Source: Paenibacillus macerans
GTDB lineage: Bacteria > Bacillota > Bacilli > Paenibacillales > Paenibacillaceae
NCBI RefSeq assembly: GCF_023715465.1
Contig: NZ_JAMBOE010000001.1
Span: 885,462 to 949,461 of the forward strand
DNA: 64,000 nucleotides
Direction: 5' to 3'
The translations under genes were made by a program, and so were the position numbers. The notes beneath the pieces are model-generated. The model was not told where the DNA came from. It did no database searches and saw only the letters and a program-made list of their open reading frames with translations. Of this stretch, positions 46,613 to 55,989 are shown piece by piece (within the stretch, counting starts at the first letter, position 1; every line of letters begins with the position of its first letter).

Positions 46613-49600
46613 TTAACGATCCTCGGTAATCATACCGTAGTATCGTGCCATCCAATACGGGGCGTTAAACGCGTTTCCGTAATCCCAAAGCTGTTCATTG
46701 CCCCCGTCGTCGATTGCGAACATGCTGTCGCCGGGCCGAGTTAACGGACGTTCGTCAGGGGAAACCGCAACCTTCCTTGTCGGATCGTCCTTCACGGCCG
46801 TTTGCACATGTCTGCCTTCCTGTCTTCTTGTTCTGGCAACAAATTGGTCGCCTTCCTGGACAGGCTTCTTGACGTATTGCCCTGTAGCAGGGTCGTAAAC
46901 AATCCCATTGGCCGCGGGAACACCCGCATCGGTGATGAGACCGCCGTCCGAAGTTTTGTTGTTATAACCGTCGTCGGCAGCGGTGATCGCTTTCGTTACA
47001 AACCACGAAATATCAGTGCGGCCGGTAAGATTGACATAATAATCTGTCCTGTCGATCGGCGTGCGCTTCAGCACCCACGCTGCCTGGTCCGGATTGATGA
47101 CTTGCCGGTCGGGGTAAGCAAGCTGGTAGATGTAATCCCATAGCGGCTCGTCTTCGTATTGCATGTTGGATTGATACCAGTTGTCGAGACCCGCATGGAT
47201 CATGGCCGCGATATCTTCATCGCCTTGTTGGTCCGGAATGGCGATCAGGTTGTAGAAGGTGAACATGGCCTGCCGTTCATCCGAATAGTTGTACCAAGTG
47301 AACGGAGACGGGTCGCCGTCTCTGCGGCTGGCATAGTAGTAGCTCGCCCAACGCTGATTTAAGCGCTGCATGTAACCTTGGGCAACCCCGTTCTGCGTGG
47401 GCATGACAACCCCTGCAAGCTCCTGAGCCCCGGCAAGCGGTCCCGTTCCGTTAATGCCGTTAACGACGTCGTTGTAAGCATCCTCGTTTTCGAACACGGA
47501 CGGATAAATGTAATCCCTCGCCACCTTGCGATACTCATTAAGGAACATGTCATTGCCCGTCAAGTAGGCGGCCGTCTTGAAGATGGCCATCAGTTCCGCT
47601 GCCCGCAACGCCGTATCTTCCCCGGCGTCTTCGGTCCGGCCGAACACATCCCCGGTATATTTCCCGTGTACGGTCGGCTGTCCGGTGATATCGGTAATCG
47701 TGTAGCCGTTGTTGATGATATGCCGTGCAAACTCTCCTGCCGCGTTGGCGATCAGCCTTCCTAGCTCCTCATCGGCATTTGGTCCGGTGCACAGCGTGTC
47801 ATAAGCGATTTTGTACAAGTACATATGCCCGAGAATTTCGTCGGCGCTTGTATCGCCTTTGTAATATAAGTCCTGCTCGGTTGCGCCGAGATCGGTGAAG
47901 AGCTTGGCGAGTCTGGCGGGTATGTCGTTTGCGGAATTGACGACCGAACCCGCAAATTCGCCCCAGCCTTTTTTCCGGACATCGTCATTCCCCGTGTTTG
48001 CCGGGTCCGTGAACGAATCGGTCGTATTGTAGGAATAGCTGTTGCCGTCCACCATCAATCCTTTTTTATAAAAGATGCCGTTCCAGGTGTCATGCTTGTC
48101 AAAGCCCGCTTTGTCGATGCCCATCGTCCGGCTGATAAAGCCCTGGATCGTCCGTTTTTCGGTCGCCGCCGGCCCCGCGTACACATAATCGTCCGGATTG
48201 TTCTTGTCTCCCCCGGCTTTCAGGTAGGAGTAGCTCATCGAACCTACATCCATCGTGCCGTAAGGCAGCATTCTGACCTTGGCTTCGATTTGCCCCGCGC
48301 GTCCCGTGACGTACATGAGCAATAGATCGGCTTCGACGGATCTTGCCGCCCTCTCGCGGGCCTGTTTGGCCTGCTCGCTGTCCGGATCTCTAGCTTCCTC
48401 TACCGCGGTGCGGAACAACTCGCCGGCGATAGCGTCGGCCGTCCACAATCCGTCATTATCCGTTTCGGTCCCGCGGCGGTTGCCCGGGGTGCCGAAGCCT
48501 TCGGAAAGGAACGGCAGGGCGATTTGCCCGTCGGGACCGCGGCGCAAGTTATTGGCTTCCAGATTGTCGCTCATGATCTGGGCCTTGTCCTCATAGCCCA
48601 TCGGGACCATCGCGATATGGGAGACGCCGCTTGCCGTAACGGCCCAAATCCCATTATTGCCGTCGAGGGCGATAAACTGGACATCGTCGTCGGGCAAGTA
48701 ACGGTGCGTCGCGAACAATTGCACTACGTCGCGCGGGTTGGCTTCGTTCTGGTTAATGCGGACGACGCCTTTGCTTGTGGCCAGCCATACCGTATAGGTC
48801 ACGTCCGTGACACTAAGTTTGGCATCCGCAGCAGTATAAGCCGCGTCCGTGACACTGAATTTGACATTCGCCGCATCAACGGGCAGGATTTCGCCGGGAA
48901 GTTTCCCGTTTAATTCCGGAATCGACTTCTCCGTAGGCGCCTTCGTGACGCCGTTAATATAATCCTTCACTTCCTGCGGCAGCGCGGGATCTGTTTTCGC
49001 ATACTTGTTGACGACCTTTTGCAGCACTTTGCCCACGACGGCCGGCGTGATATTTCCCAACTCGACCTTTTGCGCCGTTGTCGGCCTGTTCGAAATATCA
49101 ACAGGGGCGAGAGGTTCGAACTGAGCCGGATCCGGGTCCACGATCACCCTGGTCCTTACCGTCCGGCCGTCCACTGTAGCGGATATGACGGTATTGCCGA
49201 TCCTGCTGGCAGTCACCGTCCCATTGGCGTCAACCGTCGCCACTTCCGGGGACAAAGAGCTCCAATTCGTTGCCGGCTTGCCCGGCGCCATGATGGAGGC
49301 AAGGTCTGCCGTATGATGGATACCGGCGTTCATCGTCAGTTTGACATTATAGTCGGCTACAATCACGTTGGCCGTGTCGCTTCCGTCCCCGGCCGTTACG
49401 CGAACGGTCTCGACACCGGGGGACAGCGCCTTAATGGCGCGTCTGTTGCCATGGTCATCGTCTTCTTTAATGACGCCATTCTCCGGTATGCTCCAATCCG
49501 CCTCGGCACCTTCCGGCGCCTTGACATCCAGCCAAGCGATTTCATCCTTGAACAGAACGATGTCATGTCCGCCTACGATTTTGACCGCTCCGTTTGAAGC

Positions 49601-50749
49601 ATTGTAGTTCGCGGCAACTTCCTCGGAGCTAAGCGCACGTGAATAAATCTTCACATGGTCGATCGCGCCTTCGAACAGATGGATCACATCGCCGTAGCCT
49701 TCGACATCACCGCCGATAATCAAGTCATTCATTTCGTTGACCGGGAGCGGCCCCGCAGTTTTGTTGCTGCCGGCTAAAACCCCGTTCACATACAGCTTGA
49801 TTGAACCGTTCGCATACCCATGTGCCGCGTCTCCGTCGTACACGGCGGTGAGATAAAACACCTTGCCCTTCACGTCGGCGATTTCGCCCGATTCGGCAGG
49901 GTCGTTCGAATGTTGCGTGTCGAATATGAACTTCTTGTCTTCGGCGGAGTAATAGAGATAATATCCGCCATTCTCGTACGTGCCGAGGATATGATACTCG
50001 TCCTTCGACAAATCGCTGTCCGGCGAAATGTAAACAGCCGTTTCGATCGTCAGCGCATCCTGCTTGAACATGCTGCTGTTGTACTTCACCCGCGCGACGG
50101 AACTCGGTATTCCCCGGCTGCCTGCTCCGTCAAGGACAAGCGCTTGTTTGCCAAACTTGGAATCTTCCATTACCTTGGCGTTTACCTTGGCGTTATTCTC
50201 GAGAACCGCAACGTTTTGGTTGATGGAACGATCTTTCACGACATTGCCCGCCATGTTCGTAAAATCCATGTCCAGAACATCCGCTTGCTGCGGGTCGTAA
50301 CCTGCTGGGGCAGCCGCTGTTCTGAAGGCTGCGGTTATCGGCGGCGACGATTTTCCGAACGCATCAACCGCTTTTATAGCTATGGCATATTCCGTATCGG
50401 GTAATAAACCTTTTGCCGCAAAAGAATGGGGCTGAGCCTCGGCATATGGTGATACAACGAGCGGCGCGCCGATCAGCTTATCATTCGCGTATATTTCATA
50501 ATGATCTACACGCGTATCGTCCGCGGCCTTTGGCCATGTGAGCATGGCGGATACCGCGGTGACGGAAGATACTGTCGGTTTCGCCCCCGTCTTGAACTCA
50601 GGATTCCGGGTATCGGCCGAATATTGTTTTGCCGATTTCACGGGATCTTTCAAATTTATCTTGTAAGGCTCTCCGATGACGGCGCCCCCTTGGTCAAGTT
50701 CTCTTCTTTCGATGACGATTTGGTCGTTATATACCTTGACGAGCAAACC
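46613..50749 (-). pseudogene. Downstream part of a split secreted metallophosphoesterase/FN3/LamG protein
   Basis: About 1,378 codons continue in the same frame directly after the TAA at 50750-50752. The first possible restart is a TTG at 50746, without proper ribosome-site spacing. Order: short linker (GLLVKVYNDQIVIERRELDQ), fibronectin III (about 56-143; VSSVTAVSAMLTWPKAADDT), LamG/concanavalin-like jelly roll (about 155-385; LTIETAVYISPDSDL, IDHVKIYSRALSSEEVAANY), BIG2-like Ig domains (about 390-545; ATVDANGTVTASRIGNTVIS), a small propeller-like part (VWLATSKGVVRINQNEA), and about 700 mostly helical residues with many Trp/Tyr. The last part may be an (alpha/alpha) catalytic or binding domain; not recognised. 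Without readthrough it should not be made. Confidence 0.75.
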
Positions 50750-51661
50750 TTACGATAATTTTTTGTCCAAGTAAATATCGCCGTCGTTGCTGTAACCGTG
50801 CGCTTGCACAAACGCGGTTGCGCCGTCATTCACGCGGATGAAACCGTCGTCTGCGTTGATCGTATTGGGGTGCTCCAGGGTGTAGTGCGTGTGCCCGGTA
50901 AACACCATGGCATTGGGATGTTTGTCCATGACCGTTTTAAATTTGGCATACTCGGCCGGATTTTTCCAACCTGCGCTTTCACTGCCGTAAGTCGTATCCC
51001 GGTACGGATAATGAGTAAACACAAATACCGGTTTTGCAGGGTCTGCCTTCTTCCCTTTCTGATCCGTGCTGATCTTCTCCTCAAGCCACCGGTATTTGGC
51101 ATCGGACATGGCGTTTCGGTCATGATCCATCACAATAAAATGGTACCCTTTGACCCAGGTGTCGTAGAAAACGCCCGCATTTTCCGTCTTCGGGTCCACG
51201 GCTTCCACATGGTTTCCGCCTGTGTTCATACCGGTTTTATCATAAAACCGTTCCGCCGCTTTAAACTTATCGCCGCCAAATTCATCGCTGGCGTAATATT
51301 CATGGTTGCCGGGAACGATGATCGACTTGGCCCCTTTTATTTTATTTTTATTCAAAATGTTCATGGCCGTGTCGTACTGTTCGATCGTCCCGCTGTCCAC
51401 AAGGTCGCCGTTGATCACGACGGCATCATATTTGGCAAGAGAGTTATAGACCGCTAAGGCTTCTTTCAATTTAGCTGCTCCATCTACGGATACATCCTCA
51501 ATGCCAACATGCGCATCGCTCATGACGGGAAAAGTCAGAACAGGTTTCGCGGAAACAGGCCTAGCGGCGAATGTGTTCATACCGGGGCTGATCGAGACAA
51601 AAACGATGATAACAGCAATCCATACTTTCAGGGCACGCGTAGCCATTTTGCCGGCGTTCAT
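50750..51661 (-). CDS. Secreted calcineurin-like metallophosphoesterase (N-terminal part of split gene)
   Basis: 303 residues; RBS GGAGGAG. Signal peptide (VWIAVIIVFVSISPGMNTFA). Full set of metal motifs: MSDAHVG, VINGDLVDSG, VPGNHEYY, THYPYRD and GHTHYTLEHP. It ends abruptly at DKKLS-TAA, while the frame goes on as GLLVKVYND with FN3 and LamG domains. The catalytic domain is complete and could be active alone, but in the original protein it was probably the head of a 1,680-residue exported enzyme acting on phosphoesters in wall polymers or nucleotides. Confidence 0.88.
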   Translation of the reverse strand: MNAGKMATRALKVWIAVIIVFVSISPGMNTFAARPVSAKPVLTFPVMSDAHVGIEDVSVDGAAKLKEALAVYNSLAKYDAVVINGDLVDSGTIEQYDTAMNILNKNKIKGAKSIIVPGNHEYYASDEFGGDKFKAAERFYDKTGMNTGGNHVEAVDPKTENAGVFYDTWVKGYHFIVMDHDRNAMSDAKYRWLEEKISTDQKGKKADPAKPVFVFTHYPYRDTTYGSESAGWKNPAEYAKFKTVMDKHPNAMVFTGHTHYTLEHPNTINADDGFIRVNDGATAFVQAHGYSNDGDIYLDKKLS

Positions 51662-51807
51662 TTGAACTCCTCCTCGTATTTCTTGTTGTTCGACAGTTCC
51701 GATTATAGGAGAGATGCGGCAAGGGGAACATGACAGGAAGTGACGGGTTATTTATCTCTTTATGTTAAAAGGCGGCCGATTTGTCCGATTGTTGCTTTTC
51801 ATTTATC

Positions 51808-52003
51808 ACTTTGCGGCCCGTCCATCTTGGGAAGCTCGATGTCGACAAGGCACGATGCCGGGAAAATGCCGTTTGAACATGTCGTAAGCTTCCTCGCCGT
51901 CTTTGGCCTCGCATACCAGTTCCATCCCAAGCGTCGACCATGGAATCGATTTTCTTAAACCGAGCCGCACCAGGATTTCGTCTTCAACGATCATCACCTT
52001 CAT
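51808..52003 (-). pseudogene. Remnant of a YesN/AraC-type response regulator, frameshifted
   Basis: The start MKVMIVEDEILVRLGLRKSI and GMELVCEAKDGEEAYDMFKR are typical of receiver domains of YesN-type regulators. After HFPGIVP the frame shifts by one inserted base: the other frame reads VDIELPKMDGPQ, the conserved phospho-acceptor segment. Everything after this, including the AraC DNA-binding part, is gone. It lies upstream of the split metallophosphoesterase gene and may have been its regulator. Confidence 0.85.
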
Positions 52004-52185
52004 ATCGGATTCAGTTCTCCCACCCCATCGCGTATTGTATCCTTAATTCTAGTAACCTACAGTTAAGACAATGCCAAGATTGAATTAAGGATTTGTAAAC
52101 GGAAAAGCCACCTTCCACCTGAATATGAAATTTAGCTTCTCCCAAAGTTCCGTTGCCAAATTTCTTCGGCACTGGGCGGAGGCAT

Positions 52186-52226
52186 AAAAAAGACCTTGAG
52201 GATTAGGATTACCACCCCCAAGGTCT
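52186..52226 (-). terminator. Terminator of the DUF6809-like gene
   Basis: AGACCTTG/CAAGGTCT stem followed on the minus strand by TTTTT. Confidence 0.75.
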
Positions 52227-52341
52227 AACACAAAGTTATAGTGGGTTATCACACTTCCATTCGACATCCATCTTTGAGAAGTCAGATAGATATTTTGATA
52301 ATTCCTTTTCAAGATTCTCAAGCCCTAATATTTCTTCAACA

Positions 52342-52650
52342 TCATAATGACATGCCCGAAGCTGCATTCGGAACCAACTCCTCTCGTTTGCTCATGACCT
52401 CAATTATCAGGTTGGCTCCAAGCCTGAATCCTTGCAGAAAAGCAGCTTCTATATGCATGCTGTCCACACTGTCGCACAGATCAAAATATTCCTCCAACTC
52501 ACGAAACGCATCCTCACCCAATCGTTCACGCCACTTCTCCGTCTGTGCTTCCACTTGTCGGCTTAAAGGACGATACTCAGGATGAGATGGCACAATCGCC
52601 TCATCAGGATGAAGCTGCCCTCGGTATAGGGCTTCCAGAATCGTCTTCAT
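52342..52650 (-). CDS. Small DUF6809-like protein
   Basis: 102 residues from ATG 52650, seven bases after GGGAGG. MKTILEALYRGQLHPDEAIV is the usual beginning of a family of small Firmicute proteins of unknown function (about 100 residues, helical, ending in a region like MHIEAAFLQGFRLGANLIIE). Such genes are often found near phage or conjugative modules. It follows the ribbon-helix-helix gene on the same strand after 139 bp that contain a hairpin (GGAAGTGGC/GCCACTTCC at 52750-52785). Function unknown. Confidence 0.65.
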   Translation of the reverse strand: MKTILEALYRGQLHPDEAIVPSHPEYRPLSRQVEAQTEKWRERLGEDAFRELEEYFDLCDSVDSMHIEAAFLQGFRLGANLIIEVMSKREELVPNAASGMSL

Positions 52651-52789
52651 ATTCATTCCTCCCATAAATGTAATCGCATCGCTTGAATGAGATTCCTGCA
52701 CATGGTAGGATATTTATGCAGTCTGCTTATTAAAGCGATTGCGGGATAGGAAGTGGCCATGTTCTTCGCCGGACGCGCCACTTCCTTCT

Positions 52790-52969
52790 TTATTTTTGGA
52801 GATCGTCATACACCTTCTCAATCCCTTTGCGCACGATATCTGAACGTGTCGTATTCAGCTTCTCGGCAGAAGCATCGAGCTTGCTCATAATTTCCTGATC
52901 GACACGTATCTTAATTGTTTCGCTTTTGGGATTGTCAGATGGAGGACGCCCCATCTTCTTTGAGGACAT
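52790..52969 (-). CDS. Ribbon-helix-helix DNA-binding protein (CopG/Arc type)
   Basis: 59 residues, starting MSSKKMGRPPSDNPKSETIK. GRPPSDNPK is a basic arm common in these proteins; SETIKIRVDQEIMSKLDASA with EKLNTTRSDIVRKGIEKVYD is the beta-strand/helix/helix fold that binds DNA as a dimer. RBS GTGGGGTGAAG. Eleven bases upstream lies a 44-bp perfect palindrome containing its promoter, strongly suggesting self-repression. No toxin gene directly follows; the next gene is the DUF6809-like one. Confidence 0.88.
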   Translation of the reverse strand: MSSKKMGRPPSDNPKSETIKIRVDQEIMSKLDASAEKLNTTRSDIVRKGIEKVYDDLQK

Positions 52970-52980
52970 CGCTTCACCCC

Positions 52981-53030
52981 ACTTTTTGTCCCAACAATAA
53001 TATATTATTGTTGGGACAAAAAGTCAATGC
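52981..53030 (-). promoter_or_regulatory. Palindromic promoter/operator of the RHH gene
   Basis: A perfect 44-bp palindrome (two 22-bp arms, 52981-53002 and 53003-53024; half-site TTTTTGTCCCAACAATAATA) spans a promoter: on the minus strand TTGACT and TATATT are 17 bp apart. A dimeric or tetrameric repressor bound here would cover the -10 and the spacer. Confidence 0.75.
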
Positions 53031-53340
53031 AATCATTACTCTCACGATGATTTTTTCGTTTAATTGGTAGTATTGCATCTCCCCAATAACTTAATCCATG
53101 TGAGACCAGAGGGGGGAAACTTAAGTTGTAGATATAAATACAGGTTACGGAGATGTTCCAAATGAAATATTATTTTTTCAACGCAAAACTGATCCTTACA
53201 TGGAAAACTACGTAAGAATCGGTTTTAAAAAATACCTAAGGATACATTACAAAAAAAATCTCTGCAATAGGAAATATGCAGCTTATGAAAGTATTCTGCG
53301 TTCCCAAAGTCTTCATACTCATTAGATAATTCTAATAAAG
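53025..53340. other. AT-rich spacer without recognisable gene
   Basis: No frame with coding character was found. A partial inverted repeat around 53188-53224 (CTGATCCTTAC / GTAAGAATCGG) was the only structure noted. Confidence 0.4.
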
Positions 53341-53490
53341 TTATTTGTTTTCAACCATGCCAAATGAAAGAATTTGAACTTCAAATCTTAATCCCAACTT
53401 GCTTAATAAACTTAATTTCATTTGGCAATTCAAAGCCGATTTGGCCATAATCTGAATTAAGACATACACCTATTGTTTTATTACCTATTA
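53341..53490 (-). pseudogene. Frameshifted C-terminus of a DUF4279-like immunity gene
   Basis: One frame reads IGVCLNSDYGQIGFELPNEI; after a shift near 53410 another frame reads SLLSKLGLRFEVQILSFGMV then ENK and stop. Together these match the C-terminus of DUF4279 proteins, frequent immunity proteins of Rhs/Wap loci. The N-terminal two thirds are missing; the remnant begins right after the terminator of the next gene upstream. Confidence 0.6.
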
Positions 53491-53510
53491 CAGATTAGAT
53501 CAAAATCATG

Positions 53511-53538
53511 AAAAAAAGAGGCTGCAAAAATGCAGCCC
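53511..53538 (-). terminator. Terminator of the 110-residue immunity-like gene
   Basis: GGCTGCA-TTTT-TGCAGCC stem followed on the minus strand by TCTTTTTTT. Confidence 0.9.
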
Positions 53539-53585
53539 AATTCAAATAAAAGAAACTAAATATTTGAACAATGATCAAAGTAATA

Positions 53586-53918
53586 CTAGTCAATAATAAA
53601 ATAATCATCCTCTACCTTACCGTCAAAAGTAAATAGAATTTTATAAATGCCCGTACTTTTTTCGTTATACCTTATAGGAATGGTGACTACTACGTGATTG
53701 TAGTCTAACTCCGGGAAATTTTCGAATAAAACTGAAATCGACTGAATGTTTACTTCTAAAAAAGAAGGGTCGAACTCAGGAAAATTTCTTTCAAATTCCT
53801 GAGGATCTTCCTCTTTATAGAGAGAGGCATTTTTCCAAAAACATTCGATTGCTCTTTTTTCAGCCTTCGTTTCATTCATCCATGACTTAATAAAATTGCT
53901 ATCAAAATAATTATTCAT
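53586..53918 (-). CDS. Small acidic protein, probable immunity protein
   Basis: 110 residues, RBS GGATGGTG, own terminator. It starts MNNYFDSNFIKSWMNETKAE and has an alpha/beta pattern (helical N-terminus, then strands near VVVTIPIRYNEKSTGIYKIL). Acidic and cytoplasmic, with no known motif. Its place in a row of toxin/immunity pieces downstream of an Rhs gene suggests an immunity protein whose toxin has been lost. Not recognised as a named family. Confidence 0.6.
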   Translation of the reverse strand: MNNYFDSNFIKSWMNETKAEKRAIECFWKNASLYKEEDPQEFERNFPEFDPSFLEVNIQSISVLFENFPELDYNHVVVTIPIRYNEKSTGIYKILFTFDGKVEDDYFIID

Positions 53919-53992
53919 GTTTCACCATCCTATTTGTGAGTTTTTTCAAACAGATTAAAATTACTATGAGTTTGGTCTTGCCAGGTATAGGC

Positions 53993-54264
53993 CTAGTTAA
54001 CATACAAATCGAAATCAAACTCAGCTCCTATGGTGCTAGCAAAATTAATAATATCAGATTCAAGGTAAACCGCAGGAGGTTGTTCCTACTCTATATAGAT
54101 CACAGTATTAAATTGATACGACGCTTCAAAAATCTTTAAGCCCGAGTGAAAGATACTTCTAAAACGTATCTTATACAGCCTTCATAAACTATTAGTTCAC
54201 CTTCTGATAACCTCAAACCAAATAATGTTACACTTGCAGTCTCCTGATGTTTTAAAACTTCCAT
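53993..54264 (-). pseudogene. DUF4279-like immunity gene with frameshifts
   Basis: From ATG 54264 (RBS GAGGTGG) 42 codons read MEVLKHQETASVTLFGLRLS... and end at a TAA (54136-54138). In another frame the segment EQPPAVYLESDIINFASTIG followed by AEFDFDLYVN and stop (53993) matches the C-terminus of DUF4279 proteins. The middle is damaged by at least one more stop. It directly follows the orphan toxin tip at 54323 and was probably its immunity gene. Confidence 0.65.
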
Positions 54265-54322
54265 CTTACCACCTCACATAATCGGAGAAAATTACAGATG
54301 TTCTTGAGTAGGTCTGCTCCAC

Positions 54323-54543
54323 CTACCGTCGTTTATTCTTGCTTGAGTATTGTTCGCAGTATTTACAAATGTGGTGACAAATTTCACTCCCATCTGGTTC
54401 GATAACGTGAATACGTCCGTTACTCCCTTTAATAATCCATCGACCATTTTCTTGCAACAAGATATCGCTTTGCCTTGCTTTTTGCAAATCGTTAATTGCC
54501 GTTCCTACTGGAGCATGTGCGTACAGGCATATTAGAGGAATAT
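54323..54543 (-). pseudogene. Orphan toxin tip of an Rhs protein
   Basis: An open frame without a start reads ...AHAPVGTAINDLQKARQSDI then LLQENGRWIIKGSNGRIHVI and ends EICHHICKYCEQYSSKNKRR, stop at 54323. It has the character of an Rhs C-terminal toxin: polar, small, C-terminal, followed by an immunity gene. The Cys/His cluster C-HHI-C-KY-C may bind zinc. No HINT or Rhs part precedes it; upstream is a terminator and a damaged stretch. Confidence 0.6.
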
Positions 54544-54620
54544 TAAATGGAGGTGATGAAGGTTAAGTTTTTTCAGAACGTGGTTTGCCGCCCGGCTCAA
54601 TCGTCTGAGTAGGGGCAATG

Positions 54621-54653
54621 AAAAGACCTTGAAGGAAAGCATCCGACAAGGTC
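54621..54653 (-). terminator. Terminator of the 170-residue immunity gene
   Basis: GACCTTG/CAAGGTC stem followed on the minus strand by TTTTC. Confidence 0.65.
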
Positions 54654-54665
54654 CAAACTGAAGCA

Positions 54666-55178
54666 CTATTCTATTAGTGTGATATCAAATTTTTTCTTTA
54701 GTTCTGACAACGTTTTACGAAGGAAATATTCTTTATTTGTAAAACCTACATAATATTCGTAATCCTCATCGTCCAAAGTTGCATAATACTCTTGCTGAAA
54801 TAGCACATTTGAATACTTATTAAAATCTTCCCCCTCCTTCACAACAACACATCTAAACAAATTGTCAATACCAATCGCTTTTTTAATGTCGTTTCTTGTT
54901 TTTACTGAAAACCATATAATATTCGGTGGAGTTTCACCAGGTACATCCAAATGTGGTATAGACTCTCTCCACGGTAAAATCCATTCCGAGTTCACAAACA
55001 CTTTTTTTTCAGTTATGAATTCTTGAATACCAGGCTCAACTAACTTCAAATTTCTTTCATAGAATGAAAAGAGCAGAGTTGAGTCTTCTTCAATAAATAA
55101 ACTTAAAATGGTGGTGACATCCTCATCAGAAGCATTGTGCTTTAACATACCAAAAGACTCTTTAAAGTTTACTTCCAT
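54666..55178 (-). CDS. Putative immunity protein paired with the displaced HINT-toxin module
   Basis: 170 residues starting MEVNFKESFGMLKHNASDED; RBS AGGAG, nine bases after the stop of the toxin module. Acidic, cytoplasmic, alpha/beta. It starts much like the neighbouring MEV- remnant but the rest differs. No named family recognised. The tight spacing behind a toxin tip is the usual immunity position. It has no obvious promoter of its own, so how it is expressed after loss of the upstream Rhs is unclear. Confidence 0.7.
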   Translation of the reverse strand: MEVNFKESFGMLKHNASDEDVTTILSLFIEEDSTLLFSFYERNLKLVEPGIQEFITEKKVFVNSEWILPWRESIPHLDVPGETPPNIIWFSVKTRNDIKKAIGIDNLFRCVVVKEGEDFNKYSNVLFQQEYYATLDDEDYEYYVGFTNKEYFLRKTLSELKKKFDITLIE

Positions 55179-55187
55179 TGTTATCTC

Positions 55188-55860
55188 CTAATCATTGAAA
55201 TATAGATGTTGGTTAGATTTCGTCTTCCCTGTTTTGGGGTCTATATATTGGAAATGAGTCGGAACATATTTATTCGGGTCAATAACATCTTTCTGAAAGT
55301 AATGGACTTCCCCTACCTTCTTTCCACTCTTATCAAATACATCGGTCTTTAGTATATCAGTTCTATATTGTTGCCCTTCCTTAAATCCTTGCTCTTTTAA
55401 CCAATCCTTTTTTGTCCCTTTTATAATCCAACTTTTGTATTTACTAACATCTACAAAATTACATTGAGTATTATGCACCCAAATCCCAATATCCGTTACA
55501 TAATACGTATGGAAGTCCGCAACTGTAAAGTTGTAAACCGTTACTGGCTCATCCAATTTAATGAACTCGACCTTGTCAATCGTCAGATTGCTTCCGTCAG
55601 CCTTCTGGAGTTTGTCCCCCACCTGAAGTTCATCTGCGAAGACCCAACCTTTGCCTTCAACCCAGAACAGATGGTTGTCTGTCGTTTCGACGACTTGCTC
55701 TCCAATATGCAATTTAATAATATCATCACGTTGGTTGCGGTATAAAGCCGTTACTTCTTTGTAAGCCAACTCTCCATCAGGGTTATCTCATCCTTGGCGA
55801 GAACCTTATCTCGGACCCTCAATGTCTTCGATATTCTTCACCCCTTCGTTAGTTATAAAC
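55188..55860 (-). pseudogene. Displaced HINT domain with toxin C-terminus (orphan module)
   Basis: The region 55490-55860 is homologous to the HINT domain of the intact Rhs protein (TNEGVKNIEDIE, KVLAKDE, NPDGELAYKEVTA..., then VVETTDNHLFWVEGKGWVFA and YNFTVADFHTYYVTDIGIWV with HN). Two frameshifts in the first 90 bp and loss of the Cys-containing start of HINT (CFTAGT) show it is not a working intein-like domain. From about 55769 the frame is open and runs into a 93-residue toxin tip (TQCNFVDVSKYKSWIIKGTK... to SNQHLYFND). No start codon or ribosome site is evident. It is a stored or leftover toxin tip that recombination in HINT could reconnect. Confidence 0.82.
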
Positions 55861-55947
55861 TTGATTCAGGGAAGAAAGAAGGTGGCAACTTTTTTATATT
55901 TATTCGGTACTGGATATGACCTAAGTTTTGATGAAAACAAAAAGTAA

Positions 55948-55969
55948 CCCACCAAATAATCTTGATGGG
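55948..55969 (-). terminator. Weak terminator after the Rhs immunity gene
   Basis: CCCATCAA-GATTAT-TTGGTGGG stem, followed on the minus strand by TTACTTTTTG. Confidence 0.5.
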
Positions 55970-55989
55970 CGTAAAATAACAATGAAATT

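Noticed and set aside
52085..52321. 78-codon minus-strand frame downstream of the DUF6809-like gene
   Set aside because: It runs through the terminator hairpin of that gene, has no ribosome site and no coding character.
53936..54139. 67-codon plus-strand frame among the immunity remnants
   Set aside because: It is antisense to the DUF4279-like remnant, has no ribosome site and no family features.
55188..55769. Independent 193-residue protein
   Set aside because: The first codon is an internal TTG in a HINT domain whose upstream part is frameshifted; it is treated as part of an orphan module.
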